This document shows, piece by piece, positions 7,410 through 15,474 of a stretch of 64,000 bases of DNA. This DNA is from Aestuariibius violaceus (GTDB lineage: Bacteria > Pseudomonadota > Alphaproteobacteria > Rhodobacterales > Rhodobacteraceae): assembly GCF_040779325.2 (NCBI RefSeq), contig NZ_JBFONT020000005.1, positions 1-64,000 of the forward strand, in the 5' to 3' direction. Under the pieces are notes generated by a model that ran no database searches, was not told the DNA's origin, and worked only from the letters and a program-made list of their open reading frames with translations. Every line of letters begins with the position of its first letter. Positions within the stretch are counted from its first letter, which is position 1. Both the position numbers and the translations under genes were made by a program.

Positions 7410-8993
7410 TTATTCGCCTTCGTAACGCGGCTGGCTTTCGAGGTCTGCGCGGTTCGTCTGGACATAGACGCGCAGGTTGTCGGTTTCCTGATTGCGCAGG
7501 ATCGCGACGTTCTGCATTTCGACCGCGACCGGCTTTTCGCCGAGGCCGAGGAAGCCGCCCACATCGATGATCGCGCGGTCAATTTCGCCATTCGCGCCGA
7601 GGAGCAGTTCGCCGATTTCGCCGACGTTTTCGTCATTGGTGTCGTAGACACTGGCGCCGGTCAGCGTGCTCATCTCGATCTGGTCGGGACGGACGAGGTC
7701 GTAGCCGTCGCGCTGAACGTCGGCGCTGGCGGTCTGCTCGGTCTCGGTCGTCTCGGTCATCGTCGAGGCGTCGGCGGTTTCGGCTTCCGTCTGCATGGAC
7801 GCGGAGCTGTCGGCCTCGGCCATCTGCTCGTCCTGCTCGCCTTCCGTCGTCAGCGTGCCGGCTTCTGCGGTCTGCAGCTGCGTGTCGGAGCTGTCGGTTT
7901 CGGTCTGGGCGTCTGCGGTCTGGCTTTCCTCCGAAGACTCCTCCTGCATCAGGTTGGACTGATCGGCCTCGGCCGTCTGCTCGCCTTCCATCGGCTGGGT
8001 CTGGTCGGAGGCGTCTGCGGTCTGGGTGCCGCTTTCCTCTTCACCGGCCTGACGGAGCGTGACCTGAACTTCGCCCTGCTGCTCGAACGTCACCTGCGGC
8101 TCACCGCTGGAGGTGAAGGTGAGTTCGGGCTCGGCCGCTTCGAAGCGAACGCTCGGCTCGGCGCGGCTGATCTGGATCTCGGCCGGGTCAGCTTCGCTGT
8201 CTTCCTCGAAGATCACGGTGGGATCGGCCTGGGCGAGGTTGATCTGCGCGTTGGTGTTGGCGCGCGGTTCGCGAGCTTCGCCCTGGGCGTAGGTTTCGCC
8301 GGACTGGCGGTCCTGCACCTGGATGCCGGGGCTGCCTTCGGCGCTTTCAGCCGTGCGCAATTCGAGGTTCACCGTTGGCGGGGCCTGGTTCACGGTGATC
8401 TGGGGTTCGGCCTGGCGCACCTCGACCTGGGGGCGGCTGGCGGTCACGTCGACGCCCGGCTCGGGCATGGTGATGATGATCTCGGGCGCGGCCTGGGTGA
8501 TGGTGATGGTCGGCTGCGGCATGTCGAGTTCGATCTGCGGTGCCTGCTGGCGGACGATGATCTCGGCCGCTTCCTGGGTGACTGAGACCTGCGGGCGCTG
8601 GCTGGAGACGACGACCTCGGTTTCGCCCGGCGCGACGTCGACCTGCGGCGGCTCCTGCTCGAGGAAGACCATGCCTTCGACGACGCGCTCGTCTTCGAGC
8701 GTGACGGTCAGCTGATCGGTTTCGGCGAGCCGACCTTCGGCATCGATCTCGGCCTCGGCGGTCGCGGTACCGGAGGTGGCCGTTTCCCAGTCGGCGAGCA
8801 CCTGCTCGCAGCGGGCGATGTCGCCCTCGTCGGCGATGGTCATGATGTCGTCGCGCGTGAGGTCGAGGCTTTCGGGGATCCCGTCCTGGGATTCCTGCAT
8901 GAGGTTGTTACAGGCGTTCTGGTCCTGCGCCATGGCGGGCATCGCAAAGGCGGGCACGGTCAGCGCGGTGGAAATGAGCAGTCGGCGAAGCAT
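7410..8993 (-). CDS. Secreted PRC-barrel protein with long low-complexity segments
   Basis: The 527-residue protein begins with a signal peptide (MLRRLLISTALTVPAFAMPA, cleavage likely after AMA-Q near residue 22). A small region with two cysteines (C28, C62) follows. Residues about 115-212 repeat short beta-like units of the type P-Q-[IV]-x-V-x-Q. Residues about 330-440 are an acidic Thr/Glu/Gln/Ala-rich segment with recurring QTADA-like motifs. A C-terminal PRC-barrel (about 445-527, STLTGASVYDTNDENVGEIGELLLG) ends the chain. I chose ATG 8993, preceded by AGGGAG. It is probably periplasmic or envelope-associated; its partner is unknown. Single gene with its own terminator. Confidence 0.85.
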   Translation of the reverse strand: MLRRLLISTALTVPAFAMPAMAQDQNACNNLMQESQDGIPESLDLTRDDIMTIADEGDIARCEQVLADWETATSGTATAEAEIDAEGRLAETDQLTVTLEDERVVEGMVFLEQEPPQVDVAPGETEVVVSSQRPQVSVTQEAAEIIVRQQAPQIELDMPQPTITITQAAPEIIITMPEPGVDVTASRPQVEVRQAEPQITVNQAPPTVNLELRTAESAEGSPGIQVQDRQSGETYAQGEAREPRANTNAQINLAQADPTVIFEEDSEADPAEIQISRAEPSVRFEAAEPELTFTSSGEPQVTFEQQGEVQVTLRQAGEEESGTQTADASDQTQPMEGEQTAEADQSNLMQEESSEESQTADAQTETDSSDTQLQTAEAGTLTTEGEQDEQMAEADSSASMQTEAETADASTMTETTETEQTASADVQRDGYDLVRPDQIEMSTLTGASVYDTNDENVGEIGELLLGANGEIDRAIIDVGGFLGLGEKPVAVEMQNVAILRNQETDNLRVYVQTNRADLESQPRYEGE

Positions 8994-9122
8994 GGAAACT
9001 CCCTTTCTCTTCGTCGGTGTGATGTCCGGCGAACGGATCGGGGGCACCGATGTTTCCGTTGCATTCCTGCAGTGATTTAGGTTTTTCGCGAAGTTTTCGG
9101 GAACCTTTTCGCGAGTTCCGAT

Positions 9123-9836
9123 TCAGCTTTGCCCGACGGCGATGTCGACGCCTGCGAGCTGGTCGCGTTCCTCGTGGTAGGCGCGGGCCGCTGCAATCAG
9201 CGCCGAGAAGATGCGGCGCTGGCGGCGGGCGTAGAAGAGGTGTTCGGGGTGCCATTGCACGCCCAGCATGTAGGGGTCGCGGATGCGTTCGACCGATTGG
9301 ATCATCCCGCCGTCATCCCGGGCGGCGACGCGCAGGCCACGGCCAAGGGCGCAGACCGCCTGGGAATGGAGCGCGTTGACCTTCATGGGCTGCGGCCCGA
9401 CCAGGCCGGCAAGGCGGGTGTCCTCTTCGACGGTGACGGTCTTGCGCGGCAGGACGGTCTTGTACTTGCGGGAGCCAAAGGTCTTGTAAGCGTCCTGATC
9501 GAGGTCGCCGCCGAGGACCACGTTGATCATCTGGCTGCCGCGGCAGATGCCGAGGAGCGGCGTGTTCGTCTTCCAGGCGTGTTCGACGATCTGCCGTTCC
9601 AGCGCGTCGCGCGCGGGGTCGAGGCGGGCGGAGATCACCGGCTCCATCCCGTAGAGGTCGGGGGATATGTCGTCGCCGCCGCCGATGATGACGCCGTCGA
9701 CCGCGTCGACATCGACGTCGCGGTCGGCCTGCCAGCGGATCGCGCGGCCCCCCGCGAGCCAGACGTTGAACGCGACGAGCGGGAAGATCCGCCAGCCGGA
9801 GCGCTGGGAGACGGTGACGCCGATGGTGGGTTTCAT
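9123..9836 (-). CDS. Class I glutamine amidotransferase-like peptidase (C26 family)
   Basis: A 237-residue protein of the gamma-glutamyl-gamma-aminobutyrate hydrolase (PuuD-like) group. The nucleophile elbow GICRGSQ places the catalytic Cys near residue 98, and VQWHPEH supplies the catalytic His and Glu. GGGDDISPDLYG is the typical N-terminal substrate loop. The start ATG 9836 overlaps the stop of the upstream amidoligase gene by 4 bp, so the two are translationally coupled. The pairing suggests that this enzyme cleaves or edits gamma-glutamyl or amide bonds that the amidoligase makes. That role is inference. Confidence 0.88.
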   Translation of the reverse strand: MKPTIGVTVSQRSGWRIFPLVAFNVWLAGGRAIRWQADRDVDVDAVDGVIIGGGDDISPDLYGMEPVISARLDPARDALERQIVEHAWKTNTPLLGICRGSQMINVVLGGDLDQDAYKTFGSRKYKTVLPRKTVTVEEDTRLAGLVGPQPMKVNALHSQAVCALGRGLRVAARDDGGMIQSVERIRDPYMLGVQWHPEHLFYARRQRRIFSALIAAARAYHEERDQLAGVDIAVGQS

Positions 9837-10816
9837 GCGGCTTCTCCGACCAGCTCTTCGATCAGGCCGGACTGGTCCACCCGTTCCGTCACGCGGTCGG
9901 GCCAGTCGGAGCGGACGGTCGTGAACGATCCACGATGTTCGATCCAGTCGGTACGAAGCTGTTCCATCAGGTCGAAATTGGCGGCGATACGTTCGATCAC
10001 CACCCAGCGGTTCCATTCGAGCGCCAGCGACCAGTCAGCCTCGTCGATGCGGCAATCGGGCAGGCGGTAGTGATAGGCCGGACGGGCGCTGATCTTTTCG
10101 TCCGGGAGCGCCTCTTTCAGGCGGTCGGGCGCTATGTGGGCCAGGATCGGCAGGAGGTCGAGCGCGCGGTTCCGAGTGGGGTTGTGCTTGAGGTAGAGGG
10201 TGATGAGCGCGTCCATGTCGATCCGCTCTGCCGCGCAGAGCGCGTCGATGAAAGCGCGGGGGTAGGGATCGACGAAGGGGCCGATGCGGCGCGAGGTATC
10301 GACCCAGTCGAAGGCGCGGATCACATCGTCGCAGAGGGCGAAGGCGGTGGTGACCCTGAGGATATGGTCTGCCGTTTCTTCGGCCAGCTGAACATTGAGG
10401 TGGACCCCCCATCCGAGGAGGATGCCGCTGCGGCTGCCGGTGGCGCCGGCCTTGCGCAGGGCGGCACGGGCGGCGTCTAGCCGGGGGAGGGCGGCGAAGG
10501 GCAGGGGCTCTGTCACGATTTCGACCGGGACGACGGAGCGTGCGATTTCGAGGAGCTGGCCGAGGATTGCGGTGTCGATCTGGTCGCGCCAGGCTGTGTC
10601 GAGATAGACTTCGATCTCTCCGATGTCGGAGCCCGTCACGGTGTATTTGGTATCGCCGTCGCAGCGGATTTCTCCGCCCAGCGTGTCGGCGAGGATGCGG
10701 GCGGCCTTGTCTTCGCGCAGGCCGCCGAATTCGATCTCGACCCCGCATTTGCGGCCGTCGCCGTGGGGCAGCGGCAGGAAACGGTCGCGGGGCAGGGTGA
10801 GGTGCAGGTCGGACAT
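9833..10816 (-). CDS. Putative amidoligase (glutamine-synthetase-like fold)
   Basis: A 327-residue protein whose early CGVEIEFGGL motif and later GWGVHLNVQ are the marks of the COOH-NH2 amidoligase family, distantly related to glutamine synthetase. Members are predicted to form amide bonds on peptides or small metabolites with ATP. I chose ATG 10816 (MSDLHLTLPRDR), since the longer open frame runs into the infA promoter region and lacks family character. It is coupled with the C26 hydrolase downstream and divergent from infA. The substrate is unknown. Confidence 0.82.
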   Translation of the reverse strand: MSDLHLTLPRDRFLPLPHGDGRKCGVEIEFGGLREDKAARILADTLGGEIRCDGDTKYTVTGSDIGEIEVYLDTAWRDQIDTAILGQLLEIARSVVPVEIVTEPLPFAALPRLDAARAALRKAGATGSRSGILLGWGVHLNVQLAEETADHILRVTTAFALCDDVIRAFDWVDTSRRIGPFVDPYPRAFIDALCAAERIDMDALITLYLKHNPTRNRALDLLPILAHIAPDRLKEALPDEKISARPAYHYRLPDCRIDEADWSLALEWNRWVVIERIAANFDLMEQLRTDWIEHRGSFTTVRSDWPDRVTERVDQSGLIEELVGEAA

Positions 10817-10964
10817 CGGGGAGGAAACGCAGATGTGGCCGATCGGGTTGCATCGCAGCGTCGCGCGCGGCGAGAGGCCAGATTCCCCTTGAAAAGCGCC
10901 GGGTCCGGGCGCATCTAGTGCGCGGCTTCGCGGAATTGTGCGGAGCGATGTGCAAGGAGAGACC

Positions 10965-11183
10965 ATGGCCAAGGAAGAACTGCTCGAATTTCCCGGCGTC
11001 GTGAAGGAACTCCTGCCGAATGCGACGTTCAGGGTCGAGCTGGAAAACGGCCATGAGATCATTGCGCATACGGCGGGAAAGATGCGGAAGAACCGGATCC
11101 GGGTGCTTGCGGGGGACCGTGTGCAGGTGGAGATGACGCCGTATGACCTGACGAAGGGCCGGATCAACTATCGCTTCAAGTAA
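10965..11183 (+). CDS. infA: Translation initiation factor IF-1
   Basis: The 72-residue OB-fold protein reads MAKEELLEFPGVVKELLPNA at the start and ends KGRINYRFK, the classic IF-1 sequence. It binds the ribosomal A site during initiation. It is preceded by AAGGAGAG at a good spacing, and the maf gene begins one base after its stop. infA-maf-rng-yacG is a gene order I recall from Rhodobacterales. Confidence 0.98.
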   Translation: MAKEELLEFPGVVKELLPNATFRVELENGHEIIAHTAGKMRKNRIRVLAGDRVQVEMTPYDLTKGRINYRFK

Positions 11184-11184
11184 G

Positions 11185-11748
11185 GTGCGGTTGATCCTGG
11201 GCTCCGGCTCGCCCCGGCGGCTGGAGCTTCTGGCGCAGATCGGGGTCGTGCCCGATGCCGTGCGCCCGCCGGATATCGACGAGACTCCTGCAAAGGGCGA
11301 GCTGCCGCGGCCCTATTGCGAACGGATCGCGCTGGAGAAGGTGCGCACGGTCGAGGCCTCGGGTGACGAGGTCGTTTTGTGCGCGGATACTACGGTTGCG
11401 CTGGGGCGGCGGATCTTCGGTAAGCCTACGGATGCGGGGGAGGCGGCGGCGTTTCTGGTGAAACTGATGGGGCGGCGGCATGATGTGATCACGGCTGTCG
11501 CCGTGCGGCGTGGGGAGCAGATCTGGCAGCGGTCGGTGGTGACGGCGGTGAAGATGAAGCGCCTCTCGGACATCGAGCTGAACGGCTATCTCGACGGTGG
11601 CGACTGGGAAGGCAAGGCGGGGGCCTATGCCATCCAGGGGCCGGCGGGAGCGTTCATCCCGTGGATCAGCGGGTCGTTCACCGGGGTCGTGGGGTTGCCC
11701 TTGGCCGAGACGGCGGGGCTGTTGCGCGCCGCGGGGGTGATCCGGTGA
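11185..11748 (+). CDS. maf: Maf-like nucleotide pyrophosphatase
   Basis: A 187-residue Maf/HAM1-superfamily protein that hydrolyses non-canonical or modified nucleoside triphosphates. The N-terminal LILGSGSPRRLELLAQIG motif and the ADTTVALGRRIFGKP motif with its conserved Asp are clear. The IQGPAGAFIPWISGSFTGVVGLP C-terminal block is also present. The start is GTG 11185, one base after the infA stop. The stop overlaps the GTG of the ribonuclease gene. Confidence 0.93.
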   Translation: MRLILGSGSPRRLELLAQIGVVPDAVRPPDIDETPAKGELPRPYCERIALEKVRTVEASGDEVVLCADTTVALGRRIFGKPTDAGEAAAFLVKLMGRRHDVITAVAVRRGEQIWQRSVVTAVKMKRLSDIELNGYLDGGDWEGKAGAYAIQGPAGAFIPWISGSFTGVVGLPLAETAGLLRAAGVIR

Positions 11749-12764
11749 GGCGGACGGTGGTGCTGGATCACCTGGCGGGTCGCGAGGCGGCGGCGCTGCT
11801 GGTGGACGGGCGGCTGGAGGATTTCCTGCTGGAGACCGACGAGGTGCGGCCCGGGGCGATCTATCGCGCGATCTGCGACCGGCCGCTGAAGGGGCAGGGG
11901 GGCATGATGGTGCGCCTGCCCGACGGAACGGGATTTCTGCGGCAGGGCAAGGGGCTGGCGCCGGGGCAGGCGCTGCTGGCGCAGGTGACGGGTTTTGCGG
12001 AGGACGGGAAGGCGGTGCCGGTCACAGAGCGGCTGATCTTCAAGAGCCGTTATGCGATCGTCACGCCCGGCGCGGACGGGATCAATGTGAGCCGCCAGAT
12101 CAAAGACGACGAGGCGCGGGTGCGGCTGCTGGAGGTCGCCCATGAGGTCTTCGACGGCCCGGGCGGGCTGATCCTGCGGTCGGCGGCGGAGGGCGCGTCG
12201 GGCGAGGAGGTCGCCGACGATATCGCGGCGATGTCTGCGCTGGCTGGCGCTGTTTTGGGTGATGCGGAAGGCCGCGAGCCCGAGGCGCTGACCGACGGGG
12301 ATGGGCCGCACGCCTTGGCATGGCGCGAGTGGACGGATCCGGCGGACGTCGTGACCGAGCCCGGTGGCTTCGCGGAACTTGGTGTGCTTGATGCACTGGA
12401 GGATCTGCGGTCCGCTCGCGTAGGGCTCGATGGCGGGTCGATGTTTGTGGAGCCGACGCGGGCGCTGGTGGCTGTCGATGTGAATACCGGCGGCGATACG
12501 TCGCCTGCGGCGGGGCTGAAGGCGAACCTGGCGGCTGCGAAGAGGCTGCCGTGCGCGTTGCGGTTGCGTGGGCTTGGCGGTCAGGTGACGGTCGATTTTG
12601 CCCCGATGACGAAGGCCCATCGGCGGCAGGTCGAGACCGCGTTGCGCGCGGCCTTCCGGGCCGATCCGATCGAGACGGCGCTGGTCGGCTGGACGCCGCT
12701 GGGGCATTACGAATTGCAGCGTAAGCGCGAGCGGGCGCCGGTGCGTCTTCCAGAGAGCTTCTGA
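11745..12764 (+). CDS. Ribonuclease E/G family protein (short form)
   Basis: A 339-residue member of the RNase E/G family, lacking the long C-terminal scaffold of RNase E. The catalytic DNase I-like part is seen in TRALVAVDVNTGGDT (first metal-binding Asp) and GGQVTVDFAPM (second Asp). The GTG start at 11745 overlaps the Maf stop by 4 bp. In Rhodobacterales this short form commonly sits between maf and yacG. A housekeeping RNase E is expected elsewhere, so its specific RNA targets are unknown. The usual yacG neighbour is displaced here by a reverse-strand gene. Confidence 0.87.
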   Translation: MRRTVVLDHLAGREAAALLVDGRLEDFLLETDEVRPGAIYRAICDRPLKGQGGMMVRLPDGTGFLRQGKGLAPGQALLAQVTGFAEDGKAVPVTERLIFKSRYAIVTPGADGINVSRQIKDDEARVRLLEVAHEVFDGPGGLILRSAAEGASGEEVADDIAAMSALAGAVLGDAEGREPEALTDGDGPHALAWREWTDPADVVTEPGGFAELGVLDALEDLRSARVGLDGGSMFVEPTRALVAVDVNTGGDTSPAAGLKANLAAAKRLPCALRLRGLGGQVTVDFAPMTKAHRRQVETALRAAFRADPIETALVGWTPLGHYELQRKRERAPVRLPESF

Positions 12765-12771
12765 GCCGCCG

Positions 12772-13656
12772 CTATCCGTCGAATTCCAGACCCGCGATGT
12801 GTTGGTTCAGGAAGTCGATGCGCTGAGCTGCGTAGTGCGAGAGGCACTGAAGCTTGCCTGCGTCTTCATCCATCACATCGAAGACTGTCCATGCAGCGAG
12901 ATCGCAATCGGCATTGCGGCTTGCGGCCCAGCTGTCCTGGGCTTTCATCAGATCGGTGGTCAGACGTTCCGCCCTGTCGGGAAATCTGGCCTGCGTCATC
13001 TCGGTGGCCTCGCTGACTTTGGCGGCGAGCAGGATTTCCCACCGCTTCTGTTCCGCTTGCAGGAAGACGAGGCTGCGGGGGCTCAGGCCGGTTTCCACCC
13101 CGTAGAGATCGCTCACGATCCCGAGGCAGGCTGTGGCGGGGACACTTCCCGACAAGCAGTGGAGGAGCGGATCGTGGTCCGGGTTTGCCAGCTTGGCCAG
13201 TTGTCCGATCCCGGCGATTGGATTGCGGGGCGAAATGGTATGATCATCACAGTAGAGTGTCGTTTGGCTGCCCGAGGGGAGGGTGACCACAATTCCTGCT
13301 TCAGCATCGCCCAGACCGGCAAACAGGCTTTCGAACGGCTTATAGGAGCCCAGGCTTGCGAAGACTTCGTAGGATGTGACGCCGTTATAGAATGTGACGC
13401 TTTCCCGAATTGTCTGTTCGTCCCAGGGGAAAGGCCTGTACGGCATGGTTTCGAGCGTCGTTTCGAGCCGGAGTTCAAGCTGGCCGGAATCCTTGATGTA
13501 GGCGTAGGTTACGCGGTCGTCTTTCGCTGAGAGAAAGACGCTGTTCTGCCCCTCGTTCAGGGTGCACCAGAAGAAAAACCCGTGATCCTCTTCTTCGGCA
13601 TTCGCCATTGCGGGCAGGAAGAGCAGCACGAAAGCCCATGAGCGAAGAATTGGCAT
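12772..13656 (-). CDS. Periplasmic DUF1311/LprI-like protein
   Basis: The 294-residue protein begins with a signal peptide (MPILRSWAFVLLFLPAMANA, cleavage after ANA). The first 170 residues are unrecognised. The last 90 residues show the pattern L-x2-AQ-x2-W with spaced Cys (NADCDLAAW, KLQCLSHYAAQR) typical of DUF1311/LprI lysozyme-inhibitor-like domains. Start ATG 13656 has a strong AGGAGGA site. The gene lies antisense between rng and yacG, an operon that is normally uninterrupted. Its codon use looks less GC-biased than that of its neighbours by eye, which suggests later insertion. Confidence 0.75.
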   Translation of the reverse strand: MPILRSWAFVLLFLPAMANAEEEDHGFFFWCTLNEGQNSVFLSAKDDRVTYAYIKDSGQLELRLETTLETMPYRPFPWDEQTIRESVTFYNGVTSYEVFASLGSYKPFESLFAGLGDAEAGIVVTLPSGSQTTLYCDDHTISPRNPIAGIGQLAKLANPDHDPLLHCLSGSVPATACLGIVSDLYGVETGLSPRSLVFLQAEQKRWEILLAAKVSEATEMTQARFPDRAERLTTDLMKAQDSWAASRNADCDLAAWTVFDVMDEDAGKLQCLSHYAAQRIDFLNQHIAGLEFDG

Positions 13657-13802
13657 TGTGTCCTCCTGCAGCGTTGGACTGGAATGAGGGGCGCTTTGGC
13701 GCCGGTGTCAACCGGACGAGCGGGGCAGGGCGGATTTTGCTTGCCTGCCGCGAAGTGCGTTCCCATATCGAGAGACCTCTGATGCCGGAAGGTACCCTGC
13801 CG

Positions 13803-13982
13803 ATGACCTGCCCGATCTGCGACAAACCTGCAGCCCATGCCTATCGCCCGTTCTGTTCCAAGCGCTGCGCGGACAAGGATCTGGGCCGTTGGATGACGGG
13901 CGCCTATGCCGTGCCCTCGGCCGAGCCGCCGGATGAGGACGAGATCGAGCAGGCGCTGACGGAGCAGCAGCGCGAGCACTGA
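13803..13982 (+). CDS. yacG: DNA gyrase inhibitor YacG-type zinc protein
   Basis: A 59-residue protein with the CPIC...CSKRC four-cysteine zinc site, followed by ADKDLGRWMTGAYAVP and an acidic tail, as in YacG. The E. coli homologue binds zinc and inhibits DNA gyrase. I chose ATG 13803 because MTCPIC is the common family start; ATG 13782 would add seven residues and also has a GA-rich upstream. Upstream in-frame codons overlap the reverse gene and look non-coding. Confidence 0.85.
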   Translation: MTCPICDKPAAHAYRPFCSKRCADKDLGRWMTGAYAVPSAEPPDEDEIEQALTEQQREH

Positions 13983-14060
13983 TAGGCCGCGCCGCCGTTT
14001 GACTATGCGCAACCGATCATCCCGAGATCCGGCCTAGGGTACCGGTCGGGAGGTGCCCGC

Positions 14061-14789
14061 ATGTGCTGGAGCCCTGAGGCGACCCTGGCCATGGTCGGGA
14101 TCGGTGCCGTGGCGACGGAGGTCACGCGCCGGCGCGGCGAGCCGGTCGCGATCTGGGGGACGCTCGGCTATTTCACAGGTATGGAGGTGCTGCAGGCTGC
14201 AGGCTATCTGGTGATCGACCAGTGCGGCACGCCGGGAAACCGGACTGTCACAGCTCTGTCCTACCTGCACATCGCCTTTCAGCCCTTGGTCATCAATGCC
14301 TTTGCCCTGCATCTTGTCCCCGAGGGGATCCGGCGGCGGTGGTGGCGGACGGTGATGGCGCTGAGCGGGCTGGCGAGCCTGATCCTGCTGGCGAAGCTGC
14401 TGCCCTGGCCGGTGCTGGGGCCCTGCGTTCCGGGCACGGCGCTTTGTGCAGAGGCGTTCTGCACCCGGGCGGGCGAATGGCACCTGGCCTGGGACGTACA
14501 CTATAACGGGCTGACCGTGCCGTTTGAGGCGGCCTTGGGCATCGGGCCGGGCTTTCCGGAATACATGCTGGCCGTGTTCCTTATGCCAATCGTCTACGGT
14601 GCCTGGCGATTCGTCGTGCTCCATGCACTGGTGGGGCCGATCCTGGCGTTGCAGCTGACCTCCGATCCCGGAGAGATGCCGGCGATCTGGTGCCTGTTCT
14701 CGATCGGGCTCCTGCTGATCGGGCTGAGCCCGGCGGTACGGCGTCAGGTGAGCACGACGCGCTGGTGGGGACGGGAGGTCCGGGCATGA
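14061..14789 (+). CDS. DUF5765-like integral membrane protein
   Basis: A 242-residue protein with about six to seven hydrophobic helices spread over its length and a conserved MCWSPEATLAM start. It resembles the DUF5765 family, remembered from Alphaproteobacteria and without a known function. A cysteine-containing loop (GPCVPGTALCAEAFC) lies between helices. A GGGAGG site precedes ATG 14061. The stop overlaps the start of the phosphoribosyltransferase gene by 4 bp, implying co-expression, though no functional link is evident. Confidence 0.7.
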   Translation: MCWSPEATLAMVGIGAVATEVTRRRGEPVAIWGTLGYFTGMEVLQAAGYLVIDQCGTPGNRTVTALSYLHIAFQPLVINAFALHLVPEGIRRRWWRTVMALSGLASLILLAKLLPWPVLGPCVPGTALCAEAFCTRAGEWHLAWDVHYNGLTVPFEAALGIGPGFPEYMLAVFLMPIVYGAWRFVVLHALVGPILALQLTSDPGEMPAIWCLFSIGLLLIGLSPAVRRQVSTTRWWGREVRA

Positions 14790-15466
14790 GCTGGCGCGGC
14801 GCGATGTTCGCGGATCGGGTGGAGGCCGGGCGGGCGCTGGCCGCGGCGCTGCCGCCGCTCGATCCCGAAGACACCGTCGTCGTCGCCCTGCCGCGCGGCG
14901 GCGTGCCGGTCGCGGCCGAGATCTGCCGGGCGCGGGGCCTGCCGATGGACCTGGTTTTTGTGCGCAAGATCGGCGCGCCGGGCCAGCCGGAGCTCGCCGT
15001 GGGCGCGATCGTCGACGGCGACCGGCCGGTGGTGGAACGCGACGATCGGATCGCAGGGGCCTTTGGCCTGTCCGCCGAGGAGGTCGCAGCGATGGGTCGG
15101 GACCTGCTGCCCGAAATCGCGCGGCGCAAGGCCCGCTACCTCGCCGGCCGGGCGCGGCCGGATCTGGCGGGCAAGACAGTGGTTGTTGTCGATGACGGGA
15201 TCGCGACGGGGGCGACGATGGGCGCGAGCCTGCGGGGGCTGCGGGCGGCGGGCGCGGGGCGGATCATCCTTGCCGTACCGGTCGCCCCGCCCGAGGTGCT
15301 GGCGCGGTTCGAGGCGCTGGCGGACGAGGTGATCTGCCTGTGTCCCGATCCCGGCTTCCGCGCCGTCGGGGCCTATTACGCGCGCTTCCCGCAGGTCAGC
15401 GATGAAGAGGTCATCTCCCTCCTGGCCGAGGCTGGGCGGGGCGATGGCGGTGGCGACGCGCCTTAG
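14786..15466 (+). CDS. Phosphoribosyltransferase family protein
   Basis: A 226-residue type I phosphoribosyltransferase fold. The PRPP-binding loop VVVVDDGIATGATM is clear, and the N-terminal VVALPRGGVPVAAEI motif supplies the pyrophosphate-contacting loop. The family is often annotated as predicted phosphoribosyltransferase of unknown base specificity. It is not a standard purine or pyrimidine salvage enzyme. It is coupled to the preceding membrane protein gene through an ATGA overlap. Confidence 0.88.
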   Translation: MSWRGAMFADRVEAGRALAAALPPLDPEDTVVVALPRGGVPVAAEICRARGLPMDLVFVRKIGAPGQPELAVGAIVDGDRPVVERDDRIAGAFGLSAEEVAAMGRDLLPEIARRKARYLAGRARPDLAGKTVVVVDDGIATGATMGASLRGLRAAGAGRIILAVPVAPPEVLARFEALADEVICLCPDPGFRAVGAYYARFPQVSDEEVISLLAEAGRGDGGGDAP

Positions 15467-15474
15467 GTGCCGGC

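Noticed and set aside
7176..8585. Long plus-strand open frame rich in Gly, Leu and Arg over the PRC-barrel gene
   Set aside because: It is the antisense shadow of the repetitive PRC-barrel gene; the minus-strand product has a signal peptide, a recognisable domain and a terminator.
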